The position numbers and the translations under genes are program-made. A stretch of 64,000 nucleotides of DNA from Saccharum officinarum (lineage: Eukaryota > Streptophyta > Magnoliopsida > Poales > Poaceae). The notes under the pieces are model-generated. The model worked only from the letters and a program-made list of their open reading frames with translations. It searched no databases and had not been told where the DNA came from. Of the stretch, positions 36,590-48,061 are shown piece after piece. The stretch covers positions 1,430,743 to 1,494,742 of the forward strand of contig CM036209.1 in the NCBI GenBank assembly GCA_020631735.1. Direction: 5' to 3'. Position 1 is the stretch's first letter; each line of letters opens with the position of its first letter.

Positions 36590-38614
36590 CACGGTTGAAA
36601 GACTCGGATGAATTGGTGGTCATGATGCCATACCTGTAACCCCCTCATCATATGCTAATGCCCACTTAGCCTTCTGTTCCATCTGCTCATCTAACCATGC
36701 TTTGCCGGCTTGGTTTATTACCTTATCAGTTCTCTTCTGGTTTCCTTGAACTCGTGCTTCGTACGTTCACAACACCATACCTCCTTCTTCCTATGACGCC
36801 TCCAGTAGTTAGTGGAAAAATGTCGCATGCACCACCTATGCACGAGGGGCGAGAACCCAACAATGTCTTCATTTGCAGCATTAAGAATCCCTGTGTGCCG
36901 GTCCGATATCAAACATATAGTGCGAGATGGGTCGAGGACTTGGACACGTAGTAACCGCATGAACCATGACCACGACTCATTGTTCTCACCCTCTGCCAAA
37001 GCAAAAGCCATGGGTACTATCTGGTTCTCTGGATCAACAGCAGCTGTCATCATCAACATGCCCTTGTACTTCTCGGTCAAGAAAGTGTCATCTATAAGTA
37101 CTACTAACCGACAGAACTGGAATGCATGCTCCGTCTGACCAAAGGACCCGAACACATGATGCAGGACATGCCTTAATGGGTCCTCCACAAACATCCCTCT
37201 GGTGTCCACAACCCATTTCAAGCTAGGGTTGAAGTTATGCATTGCACACGGTATCCGGGGCATCCTGTTGTACGCTTCCTCCCAACTACCCCATCGAATC
37301 GCTAGTGGTATCTGCTTAGCATGCCAAGCCTTTCCGTATTTCACCTTATACCCACACAACAGGAATATGTTCTTTCGTAGCATAGACACCAAAATGTCGT
37401 TGTCTTCATCTATGAGCCCTAATATGCGACGGGCAAGGTAGCGTGTTGTGAGCTACAGGTGCTCTTCCTTCCCCTTATTGCTCATGCATGTGTGGGGTTG
37501 ATCCACTTTAGTTATCCTCCACTTACCATCGGTCTGTCTCTTCCGTGCATTCACCCTCCACATACAAATAGTCTTCCACCGGTCTTGCACCTAACATGGT
37601 ACCTCAGTTCCCTGTTTGAATGAGTAACGTAATATGGCCTATGGTGGTACATAGCATAGTCCTGGAGGAACAACTTCAACTCTGACATTGTACTGAATAC
37701 CTTGGTGATGATTGCATTATCGGGGTTATGCAATGAGTGCCTACACGTCTGCAAACTGGTGTCACAAACTGCCATATCTGATTGGCTGACATCCCTATAG
37801 TTCAAAACTCCACCGAAAGGTAAGCCACCCTCCCTCAGTTGCCTAAGCTCTGTGGCCGTGTAAGGTGGTGGTGGACCATACAACTGTCCTTCGCTAATCC
37901 TACCCATGAATCATAGGGGGTATCATCCTCCGGTAAATCATGGATTAGCCTACCCTGAGTTGGAATGGCATGAAGAACCTCAACTAGAACTCGTGTGGGC
38001 ATAGCACGAACAGGTATCGGCATGGGAGCAACAGAGGGTGCCATGTCATCATCATCTGATTTGTCTTCGCCTGTTGAACTACTAACTGCATCACTGAGTC
38101 TGTCCTCCTCCTCCTACTCCGCCTCCTCCCGTTCAAACTCGTTCACATTGAAGTCATTGCTTATGGAGTCTACTGGGCCTGCATGAAACTACTCCTGGGT
38201 CAACTGACCATCCAAATCCATATCACCCTGAGTTTCTTCCCCTTTGACCCTAAATTCTTGCTCGTTGCATACAAGACCGTCATTGGACGGCCCGTCCTCA
38301 TCATCCTGTAGCCGGTACCCATTCTCCACCACCACCTCAGCCATTGGCACATTAGAACCTTGCACGACCTTATTGTATCGAGACCAGTGACCAGGGTCAC
38401 GCAAGAGCATCAGGATATAGTGTGCTATAGTCTTCCTACTATCAAACCTCCCCTTCATTGTGAAGTCACCCCCAAACTTGCTACTCAAACGGACACAAAG
38501 GTCGTTGAAGCTAGAAGGTCTATCAAACCATTCCAATTTCTCATTCATATCCTCAAACATACCATCTTCTTTCCTAACACTTCCTCCATAAAAAATTCGG
38601 ACACAACAATCCAT
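36590..38614 (-). pseudogene. MuDR-type (MULE) transposase, decayed
   Basis: The - strand holds a recognisable MULE transposase spread over several frames. From the N terminus: an acidic region (38614-38050), a DNA-binding part (37907-37551, FSTMSELKLFLQDYAMYHH, then YVTHSNRELRYHVRCK, frame lost just after), then the core 37392-36718. The core has VVLIDDTFLTEKYKG (first catalytic Asp), PMAFALAEGENNESWSWF, ISDRHTGIL (second Asp), and CMRHF. Downstream (36700-36590) the frame shifts again to a region with NQAGKAWLDEQM. In-frame stops near 38188 and 38110 and at least two frameshifts mean no active enzyme is made from this copy. Confidence 0.75.
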
Positions 38615-38649
38615 CTACAAAACCATTGGGGAAACTTCATCATCTCATC

Positions 38650-39060
38650 TGACTTATGATCAACTATGTAAAATAACTAATCTAACCTATAGAGACTAAA
38701 ATAAGTTTATATAATAAAATAACTAATATATTCATTGTACTTTACTAACTAAAATAAGTAATACCTATGTACTATACTAAAATAAGTAATACACTATATA
38801 AACTAACTATATATACTAATATATACTAACTAATATAACTAATATGTACTATATATTTACTCAGTAATATATACTAACTAACTAATATATACTAACTACA
38901 GTTTAGTACCTATATATTTAGTAATATATACTAACTACACTTTAATAACTAAACTAACAAAATATACTAATTAAACTAACAAAATATACTAACTAAGCAA
39001 TACCAAAACTTAATTCCTAAGTGCTAATCAATAACAATTCAATAGCAATAATGAATTTCT
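38650..39060. other. AT-rich spacer, 5' side of the MULE transposase
   Basis: Repeats of CTAACTAATATATACTAACTA type. No gene. Confidence 0.6.
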
Positions 39061-39360
39061 TCAAAACTTAATCGGAAAATTCAGGGACTACCTTAGCCCT
39101 GCGGAGAGGCCCTAGGGTCAGCCCTGTTGGAGAGGGCCGACGACGACGGCGGCGGGTGCCCTGCCGGCCACCACGATCGACGGTGAGGGCAATGCAGGTG
39201 GGCCAGGGGCGGGTGGTCGCGCCCGGGCCGATGACGACGGCAGTCGCCCTACACGGGCAGGGGCTGGGGGTCAACGGCGGCGCCCCCTGCCTAGATGTCG
39301 GCGGCGGCGCTGCTTGGGGCGAGCGGGGCGGCGGCTTGCGACGGCAGGGCAGGGGCGGGG

Positions 39361-39600
39361 GCAGCGTGTCGATGGCGGCGCCCCTGCTCCGGCAAACGAC
39401 GGCGAGGGCAGGCGCGGGCAGGGCCGGCGGGCCGGCTCGTGGCGAAGGCAGGGCACGGGCGGGGGCGGCGGGTCGGCGGTGGCGCCCCTGCTCCGGCAAA
39501 TGACGATGAGGGCAGGCACGGACGGGGCCGGCGGGCCGGCGCCTGGTGAAGGCAGGACACGGGCGAGGGCGGCGGGTCTGCGGCGGCGCCCCTGCTCGTT
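39361..39600. repeat. GC-rich minisatellite, unit about 104 bp
   Basis: The unit with GGCGCCCCTGCTCCGGCAAA and GGGCCGGCGGGCCGGC recurs at 39361-39464 and 39465-39568, then partly. The unit is not a multiple of three, so the long overlapping ORFs here are not evidence for a protein. It lies between the right MULE repeat and the transposase, in the presumed leader. Confidence 0.65.
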
Positions 39601-39731
39601 CACGGCGCCTGCAGGTCGAAGGGCAGGGAATGGGGGTGGACGGCGAGGGCGGCGGATGGGGAACGACGGCTGTGGTGGCAATGTTTTCAAATAGAAACGA
39701 AGTGAAAAGGAAAGAAGAGAAGAAGTAACGG

Positions 39732-39946
39732 TTTCGGTCCTGTCGCGCCATGATCTGTGGTGCAGCAGGACCCGCCACGTCGGCCAGCCACGCGGCCCGG
39801 GTGGCCACGTGACCGGGCTTGCCGCGCCACCATGCATGGCGCGGCAGTAGTCAATTGCAACGCCATGCACGGTGGCGCGGCCAAACGTGTTACTTTAAAA
39901 AAAAAGTGTTTTGATGTTAGATTTAAATTTTGTTTAAAAAAGTGTT
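39732..39946 (-). repeat. Right terminal inverted repeat of the large MULE
   Basis: It is the reverse complement counterpart of 25238-25480 and ends in TTTAAAAAAGTGTT. Confidence 0.8.
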
Positions 39947-39959
39947 AAAAAAAACATTC

Positions 39960-40474
39960 CACACTCCAGTCTATCCGCTTCCTGTCTGCGCACCCATGAT
40001 CTCATAACAATGTACCTTGTCAAGACGCCATCAGGCGATCTCCTGCAGGTGTTCAGGTGGATAGTCATGAGCCTGTACCAATTCCGTCATCTGCCATACA
40101 CTGATGACAATGAGGACTACATCGCATACAGAGAGATTGAGACATTTCATGTGCAGGTCTTCAAGGTTGATCTCCATGGACAAAAACTGGACCAGATCAC
40201 CACCTTGGGAGATCACTCATTGTTTCTTGGATACAATAATTCTATGCGCATTTCAACCAAGGACTTGCTAATGTTGGAGCCCAACCTTTTCTATCTGATG
40301 GACAACTGCAAACATGTGTATGAGGCGACAGAAAGTAGCCGGGACATGGGTTTTTACAAAATTGGAGAAATTCCCATATACAATGGAGGTCCAAGGATGC
40401 CCAACATCAGATGCTTTCCCTTCTCTTGGCTGTCTTTCCCAGTCCCAATTTGGATTACACCATCTGTTTACTAG
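39960..40474 (+). pseudogene. DUF295 (F-box-associated, KIB-type) C-terminal fragment
   Basis: The frame (first ATG 40010, open upstream to the MULE border) encodes YLVKTPSGDLLQVFRW, then VFKVDLHGQKLDQITTLGDH, SLFLGYNNSMRISTKD, LLMLEPNLFYLMDNCKHVYE and PFSWLSFPVPIWITPSVY. These are the consecutive blades of the DUF295 beta-propeller of grass F-box proteins, substrate adaptors of SCF ubiquitin ligases. The F-box and first half are absent: the right end of the large MULE lies directly upstream. The remaining frame has no internal stop. Either the MULE cut the gene or a gene fragment was left beside it; no N-terminal half was seen at the left MULE end. Confidence 0.6.
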
Positions 40475-40739
40475 GTTCATGATGTTGTGGAGAAGGTAAC
40501 TGTCCAGTCTGATCCCTATTATGTCAAATAAAGCTTATTGGCAGTAGTTAGTTTGTTAGCGTGTCTTTCATTTTTATTTTCATTGTGTTTTGGTTAGAGG
40601 CTTCATCAATTCAAACAGCATGCTAGGTCAAACTCAATGCTTGCATTTTGTTAGTGCTTGTAGTGTGTCGGGCGCGGCATGGCCAGGATGAGGGATTTTA
40701 GATACATATAGTTTTACTATGTACTAGACATAGCTTATA

Positions 40740-41115
40740 TCTAGATGCGCAGCAAAATGGATGTACTTAAAAAAAGCCCGAATGACTTATAATTTGGAAC
40801 AAAGGGACTACTTTAGTTGTGGAATTTGGTAAGAGCTTTGAGGGGGAAAATCATGTTCCATTCTAATTATAAGTCACTTTGGTTTTTTTCTAATTCAATT
40901 TCTCTAATTTTGATCATCTTTATAAGAAACTGCACCAACATCTACAACATCAAATTAGTTTCATCAAACTCTTCACGAAATGTTTTGATAGTGTATTTAT
41001 TTGAATTCATGTATGTTAATATATTTTTTCTAAAAACTTGATCAAAGTTAAAGATTTTTTTACTTAGAATAAAGGTAAGGTGAACTGTAATGTTGAAATT
41101 TAAAAGGAAGGAGTA
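40740..41115. mobile_element. Mariner/Stowaway-type MITE region
   Basis: It contains GAATGACTTATAATTTGGAA and, later, TTATAAGTCACTTTGG, ending AAAAGGAAGGAGTA. This is the common grass sequence class with the CTCCGTTC...TATAAG ends. The copy looks rearranged. Confidence 0.45.
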
Positions 41116-41544
41116 TCACTTTAGTTAGTACATATCACTTGAGGCTCTTATTCAGCTGCAAACTTAGATCTTCTCTAATGTTTCCGACTCTTTATGAGGC
41201 TAGACAAGCTTTGCTTTCTGCTGATCATTATAAAATTAAAATCTTCGAATCAGATTACAGCCATGTTTTGTTATAGGTTGAAACGCATTAATAAACTCAT
41301 TATTCAGATCTTCAGCTTTCCTCACCCCCAGGCACAATTTTAGCAGTTTGACTGCGGAAAAAAGTGTATACGTGCAGGAGCTGTAGTAAAGAACAACCAG
41401 GAAAGAACGCTATACGGAGAAATATGATGTAGTTATACATGAGCTTCATTATTTAATTTCCTGAATGCAACTAGCCTTTACCTGCAAAACAACCAATCAA
41501 TCATACCCTCTTGTGCTGCCAGATCTTCAATCGAGAACCGATCA

Positions 41545-41974
41545 ACTGTGCAAAATAAAGAGACCATTGAAAATCAGAAGTCAATGTCAGCTGGTTTCCT
41601 TTTGCCAACGAACCTGCTAACAGAACCAATTGGATCAAACGGGTATTTTGTACCAAAATGCAGCAACGATTTTTAAATTTCTGTTCATAAACAGTCATGC
41701 ATTCCATCAACAGTGACAAGCAGCAGGTTCTGACATAGGAATAGCTGAATAGGATCAGGGTAAATGCTACATCAGATAACTGTGCAAAATAAAGAGACCA
41801 TTGAAAATTAGAAGTCAATGTCAGCTGGTTTCCTTTTGCCAACGAACCTGCTAACAGAACCAATTGGATCAAACGGGTATTTTGTACCAAAATGCAGCAA
41901 CGATTTTTAAATTTCTGTTCACAAACAGTCATGCATTCCATCAACAGTGACAAGCAGCAGGTTCTGACATAGGA
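41545..41974. repeat. Near-perfect 196-bp direct duplication, period 234
   Basis: 41545-41740 and 41779-41974 are almost identical (two or three differences, for example AAAATCAGAAG against AAAATTAGAAG) with a 38-bp spacer. Both start ACTGTGCAAAATAAAGAG and end TCTGACATAGGA. No coding function is evident. Confidence 0.9.
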
Positions 41975-41984
41975 ACACTATTCG

Positions 41985-42130
41985 CCTAAACGGCCGTTTA
42001 GTCCGTTTAAACACAACGGTAAACAGAAGTTAGCCGTGTTGTTCAGGCCCTAAACGGTGAATTAAACGGTTGGGCCGTTTAAACTCGTTTAAACCGTTCA
42101 ATCCCGTCTAAACGGTCTAAACAAAATCAG
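41985..42130. repeat. Cluster of AAACGG/CCGTTT motifs, probable transposon end
   Basis: Many inverted and direct copies of TAAACGG and CCGTTTAA, including AAACGGCCGTTTA, packed in about 140 bp. This resembles subterminal regions of hAT elements in grasses, but no partner end was found. Confidence 0.4.
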
Positions 42131-42885
42131 ATTAAACGTGATTAAATGAGCTAAACAACCATTTAATCCATAATTAAGTGAATTAAAGGACTACGTCTAT
42201 CACAATCAACATGAAACTAATTAACATTGTAATTATATGAAGTATTATGGGATTTAGATTTCTTCCAACAAGATAATGTTTCGTAATCCAAATCCATTGG
42301 ATGATATCACAATCAACATGAAACTAATCCTAATCCATTGGATGAGATCACCGGATGAAAGGGTGTCTGCTGAGAACAGATAATGTTTCGTAACATTCCC
42401 CCTTGATCGGATCTTCCTTGAGATCAATGCAGCTGTAAGCTTGGATTCCTCGAAAAAGCCTATGGGAAAATTTTGAGGAATATGTATGTATAGATATGCC
42501 ATAAAAACTCCTTTAAACCTTATAGGAAAATAAGGAGAAAATAGCATATATAAGTGTGATTTAAATAAACCACTATGTCATTGGTATCCCATAAAAAATC
42601 CCAATTGGGAAAAAATATTGGAGATACAACATATAGATTACTCCCCCAAAAACCTTTTCAGGAAAAATACGAGGAGCAATATAAAGTGATATATCGCTAA
42701 AACCCATGTAAAAACCCAGTGGAAAAAATTAGAAATATGACAACGTATTTTTGGCATTGCCTCTAGGATAACTCACATGAAAAACCTTTTCATGGAAAAA
42801 CTATGGGCGAGTTGTGAGGGCAATACATGTCTTTGATATTTCCCATAAAAACCCCGGTGGGAAAAATAGAAAATATGACACATGC

Positions 42886-44404
42886 TTATGTTAATATTAC
42901 CTCATTAAAAACTTTAACAAGAAACCTTGTGAGTAAAACTTGTGAAAGAAAATAGTATAATATGATGCTGGTACAGATCAACACATTTAGGAGATGTCTT
43001 TCCCTGATTCTGGCAAATCTCCGAAGTTGTTGCATACCAATTCTATGTACTAATTTTTGAAACATAGAAGTTGATAAGGACTTAGTAAATAAGTCAGCGA
43101 GATTGTCACATGACTTGATTTGCAAGATGTTTATTTCCCCGCTTTCTTGTAATTCATGGCTATGGACAAGAGCGCTTGGAGATTGGCAATCAACGTGCCT
43201 GAATTGTGACCTCTTTTTGTCTTGTGCCCTTTATGTCCATTTATGTGTGTTTCTCGTCTCTTTTGTGTTTCATCTCTAGCCTACCTCAACTTGCTTGGGA
43301 CAAAAGGCTATGTTGTTGTTTCTTGTAATTCATGGGGATAAAACAGTTTAGGAACAATATGTTTAGTGATATTGTTCTTTATGTAACCTGTTTGCATCCT
43401 TGTAACAAGCGGAATTATCTTTATAGATAATGGTAGGTGATTCAATTGAACTAATACCACATGACTGTTATACGTGGTTAATCATTCTGCGAAGCCATAC
43501 ACATTCTCGTGATGCCTCGTATAGAGCAATAATTTTAGAATGATTAGTAGAGGTCACTGTCAGAGTCTGCTTAGAAGACTTCCATGAAATAGCCGTACCT
43601 CCATGTAGTGTTATGAGGATCAGATAAGTAACCAGCATCAGTATAATCAATCATTCTGGGATCATGATTTTTCTTGAAGAATAAACCAAGATCCTTCGTG
43701 CTATTAAGGCATCCGAGGATACACTTCGCTCCCATCCAATGACAGCGAGTTGGGTCTGCTCTATACCTAGCTAGTAAGTTCACTATAAATGCAATATCAG
43801 GTCTGGTGCAATTTGCAAGATACTTAAGTGCGCCAATTACACACTGAGATATGGGATTTCTGGTCCCAACATCTTTTCCCCAATATCCCGCGGTTTAAAT
43901 GGATCTTTCCCTATTTCTAAGGAACGAACAACTATCGGAGTTTTATTATGGTATGATTTATCCATATTGAATTTCTCCAATATTTTCTAGATATAGTCTG
44001 ATTGATGCACTAAAATCCGTGAAGGACGGTGCTCAAGTTGTAAGCCTAGGCAATATTTGGTCTTACCCAAATCCTTCATCTCGAATTCCGTCTTTAGGTG
44101 ATCGCATGCTTCTTTTATATCCTTTGGACTGCCGATGATATTTAAATCATCAACATATACGGATATAATGCAAAATCCTGTTAGAGATTTCTTAATGAAA
44201 ATACATAGGCAATCATCATTGTTAGTGTATCCTCTCTTTAGAAGGAATTCACTGAGTCGGTTGTACCACATTTGTCCCGACTGCTTCAAGCCATATAATG
44301 ACTTTTGTAGTTTTACACAATACATGTTGCGATTTGTGTTTGGATTTGGAATTTGGATTTCATCGGGGACCTTCATGTATATGTCCGAATCAAATGACCC
44401 ATAT
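42886..44404 (-). pseudogene. Copia reverse transcriptase / RNase H remnant
   Basis: On the - strand: YGSFDSDIYMKVPDEI, CVKLQKSLYGLKQSGQMWYN, then FCIISVYVDDLNIIG (the YVDD catalytic box) and KYCLGLQLEH. Further down come GCLNSTKDLGLFFKK, then YTDAGYLSDPHN (RNase H Asp region), IIALYEASRECVWLRRMI and NLADLFTKSLSTSMFQKLV (pol C terminus). The frame is broken between these blocks and a SINE-like insert lies at 43268-43324. Upstream of 44404 the copia frame stops abruptly, so the catalytic N-terminal part of RT is missing. Confidence 0.75.
43268..43324 (+). mobile_element. Au-SINE-like tail
   Basis: TTTCATCTCTAGCCTACC, TCAACTTGCTTGGGACAAAA, GGCTATGTTGTTGTT: the 3' end typical of the plant Au SINE with its TTG-rich tail. 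A second copy in reverse is at 53497-53584. Confidence 0.6.
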
Positions 44405-44419
44405 AGATACCGACACCAC

Positions 44420-44950
44420 CAGTCGTTGCAGCCCCGGCGCCGCCCGTTGATGAAGTGGTTGCCGAGCCCGTCGCTGTGCCCGCCTACGTCCCCATGGAGC
44501 TGATGTCACCAGCACCGGCACCGCCTCGCTACTAGTGCGACTTCCGCAAGGAGTACACCCTGCTGCCGCACACGCTGGAGTACAACTACTCACTGTCATC
44601 GACCACGCCGGTTCCGGAGACTCAAGTGGCGGCTGGCAGAAGCATCCCGACGATGCCCTCAATCCCTGGTACTTCAACACGATGCTTCTTCCATCGCCCA
44701 CGCCGGTCCCGGAGACTCAAGTGGCCTTCTGCTAGCCGCCACTTGAGTCTCCGGGACCGGCGTGGGCGATGGCAGTGAGTAGTTGTACTCCAGCATGTAC
44801 GGCAGCAGGGTGTACTCCTTGCAGAAGTCACACCAGTAGCGAGGCAGTGCCGGTGCTGGCGACATCGGCTCCATGGGGACGTAGGCAGGCACAGCAACGG
44901 GCTTGGCAACCACTTCATCAACGGGCAGCGCCAGGGTTTCAATCGTTGGT
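44420..44950. repeat. Inverted repeat of about 220 bp arms, GC-rich
   Basis: The left arm (about 44438-44640) and right arm (about 44735-44936, reversed) share CCCGTTGATGAAGTGGTTGC, CCTACGTCCCCATGGAGC, AAGGAGTACACCCTGCTGCC and GGAGACTCAAGTGGCGGCT. The loop is about 95 bp and includes a third GGAGACTCAAGTGG. A transcript across it would form a long hairpin. Confidence 0.8.
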
Positions 44951-45306
44951 GGCACAGCATTGCTTGGGCCGGCACCATCCACGCCAAGGCGAGGGGACGG
45001 TGGCTGGCTCTGCAGACGGAGGATGTGCGGAGAAGCATGGTGGCCATGACGAATCGGACTCCATTGATGGCGAGGAACTGCATCTGCACGGAGGCCACGA
45101 ACAGCAGAGTCAAAGAGGCAGCCGAAAGGACCATGGCCTCCATTGCCAGCGTTGTGGTGAACACGAGGCCCAAGGTGCTCGAAGACGTTGTGGCGTTGTC
45201 CATGGTGGCCGTGGTGGCGGATCGGGCCACGGCGAACTCCACCGACGCGGCGAAGGGCAAAGAACAAGCCACGAACAACATGGGATGGTAAGTTGATCTT
45301 GGCCAT
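44674..45306 (-). CDS. Foreign ORF replacing gag-RT in the copia element
   Basis: It lies just downstream of the copia leader on the same strand. The frame starting at 45306 (MAKIN) reads through to 44674. A second frame (45281-44940) encodes a hydrophobic stretch, MLFVACSLPFAASVEFAVAR and FTTTLAMEAMVLSAASLTLL, that looks like a signal peptide and membrane segment. Shared later motifs are VPAYVPMEPMSPAPALPRYW, CDFCKEYTLLPYMLEYNY. I do not recognise the family; which frame is real is unclear. It resembles host sequence carried in a retroelement rather than copia gag, which would need a CCHC knuckle that is not seen. Confidence 0.4.
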   Translation of the reverse strand: MAKINLPSHVVRGLFFALRRVGGVRRGPIRHHGHHGQRHNVFEHLGPRVHHNAGNGGHGPFGCLFDSAVRGLRADAVPRHQWSPIRHGHHASPHILRLQSQPPSPRLGVDGAGPSNAVPPTIETLALPVDEVVAKPVAVPAYVPMEPMSPAPALPRYWCDFCKEYTLLPYMLEYNYSLPSPTPVPETQVAASRRPLESPGPAWAMEEASC

Positions 45307-45431
45307 GGTGCTTACCGTGGAAGGTTCAGAGGCATGCGTCGTCTCTATCCAGTAGAACGAAAGTGATTGATAACGTGTTGAAAGTGAATGTAAATGAACA
45401 GTGATTTGGGAACAACTGTCAATTCCATTGA

Positions 45432-45446
45432 TCTCTTTATATATAT
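45432..45446 (-). promoter_or_regulatory. TATA box of the copia 5' LTR
   Basis: Reverse strand TATATATATAAAGAGAT lies about 60 bp before the LTR end TTTCAACA. The 4.6-kb nested insertion abuts it. Confidence 0.45.
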
Positions 45447-47117
45447 ACTAGCAAATTTGCCCGTGCGTCGCAACAGGAGAAAATAAGCAATTGAATATTC
45501 AAAGAAAATGAGAACAGGAACAATATAGATCTATTTATGTTTTACTTTGAAAGCTACAATTTATTTTGATCCATAGTATAAGTTAATTATGCCAATAATA
45601 AGATAATTTTTTATTAAACCTATGTCAATTAAAGCACGTGTTAGTATACAACAATACAATATTGAAAGTTTTTTTCATACAAAACACAAAAATATTTACT
45701 CGTAAATATATCCTAGCTTTAATTTTCATACTATAGTAATATCAAATTATGTGCTTCCTTGAATGAGGACCCATAAAATATATAATTCTAACATCTGATT
45801 CAAAGTCGACAAGGAATTATTTGTCAATATATAGAGTACTGAAATCATTATAACAAGTGACATGTCTCTATTTTACACACGGTGACACTCGTCACGGTTG
45901 CATTGGTACATGTGTACAATACAAAGACATTAATTTTAGGCTAGATTGTATAACAAACTACTCATATTTTAGTTTACAGTTATATTAGACAAATCTTACT
46001 CTAATCTTATCTTATCTCAAAATTAAACCACGAAGAGTTTCTTGATTCACTCCTTTTTCATTTTAATTTTTTTTCTTTTCTTGTGTTTTTCCTTTTTTTC
46101 CCACCTCGTTTTTCTTTCTTTTTTTTCTTTTGGCTGTTTGTCGGTGTTTCTTTCACGAGTCCTGTTATGTTCCCGCGTCCAGTTGGTTTCCGTTCCATTC
46201 CCCTCGTGTCGGCGTGCTGTTGGCTTCCTCCGTTCCGATGGTTTTTTTATTAATTTTTCTCTTCTGTGTTTCTATTGGTTTTTTTTGTTTTTTTCTTTAT
46301 TCTCAGGGGATTTGAATTTCCATCCATAGCACTGCAAAGAGTCCAGGTATTATACAATTGTATTGTCACGTGAGAAGAAAAGGCAAGATAGATGATTCCG
46401 ACTTGCACTAAGACGTGACGCGATTAAAGGGAGATAAATTTGAAAAGTTATTACATGCATGCAAATTTGTGAAAGGCACATGGCATGAACATAAAAAAGA
46501 TAATGGATAAAATACAAAGATAAAAAATAGGTAAAATCTTATCTTACTTCTATACCTTTTTATTTTTATTACTCCAATTTAACCACCTTTGGTGTTCCCA
46601 CGTCGGTGTCACCACGAGTCCGTTTTGGTTTCCGTTCGCTAGATTTGCGTCAGTTTTTCCGCGGTTCGTGTCATATACCCGGACTTCTTTTTCCTGTTGA
46701 ACGTTCCATACATGGGTAGGTGCTATGCATATGTTCCATACGTACGTGACTTCTTTTATTTTTTGGGGGTTTTTTTTCTTTTCTAGCTCCTGTTTTCTCT
46801 TATAAGATAAGTATTTAAAATAAATAATAATCACAGTATTATAGGTTTTAACCTTGATCGTTTCTTAACAAAATATTATGTGTTTTCTTTGATACGGATT
46901 CGGTCAGAAAATTAGATTTGCATAATTTATTTTTGATCGGTTGCACATTTGAGAATAGGAGGCGGAGATGTTTTGGAATCAGACTCCGTATCGAGTTAGA
47001 CAAGAGCTATCAGCAATATATATATATATGTTTGAACGGAAGAAACTCTCCATTGTTCGGTAGTTAGGGGAAGACGGACAAAAAAAATAGATGAACCGAA
47101 AAAAGAGATTTAAATTT

Positions 47118-48061
<944 letters not shown>

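Larger units (their letters stand above)
25238..39946. mobile_element. Large MULE (14.7 kb with nested insertions)
   Basis: Long GC-rich inverted repeats bound this region: 25238-25480 on the left and 39732-39946 on the right. Between them are a decayed MuDR-type transposase on the - strand (right half) and a convergent Cys-rich ORF on the + strand (left half), an arrangement that recalls the convergent genes of maize MuDR. Removing the B3 insertion (27615-34411 plus one target copy) leaves about 7.9 kb. No 9-bp target duplication could be matched at the outer borders, so the exact ends are uncertain. Confidence 0.6.

Noticed and set aside
39068..39870. Long overlapping ORFs on both strands rich in Pro, Arg and Ala
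   Set aside because: They come from a GC-rich minisatellite with a 104-bp period, not a multiple of three. All frames are open because of composition.
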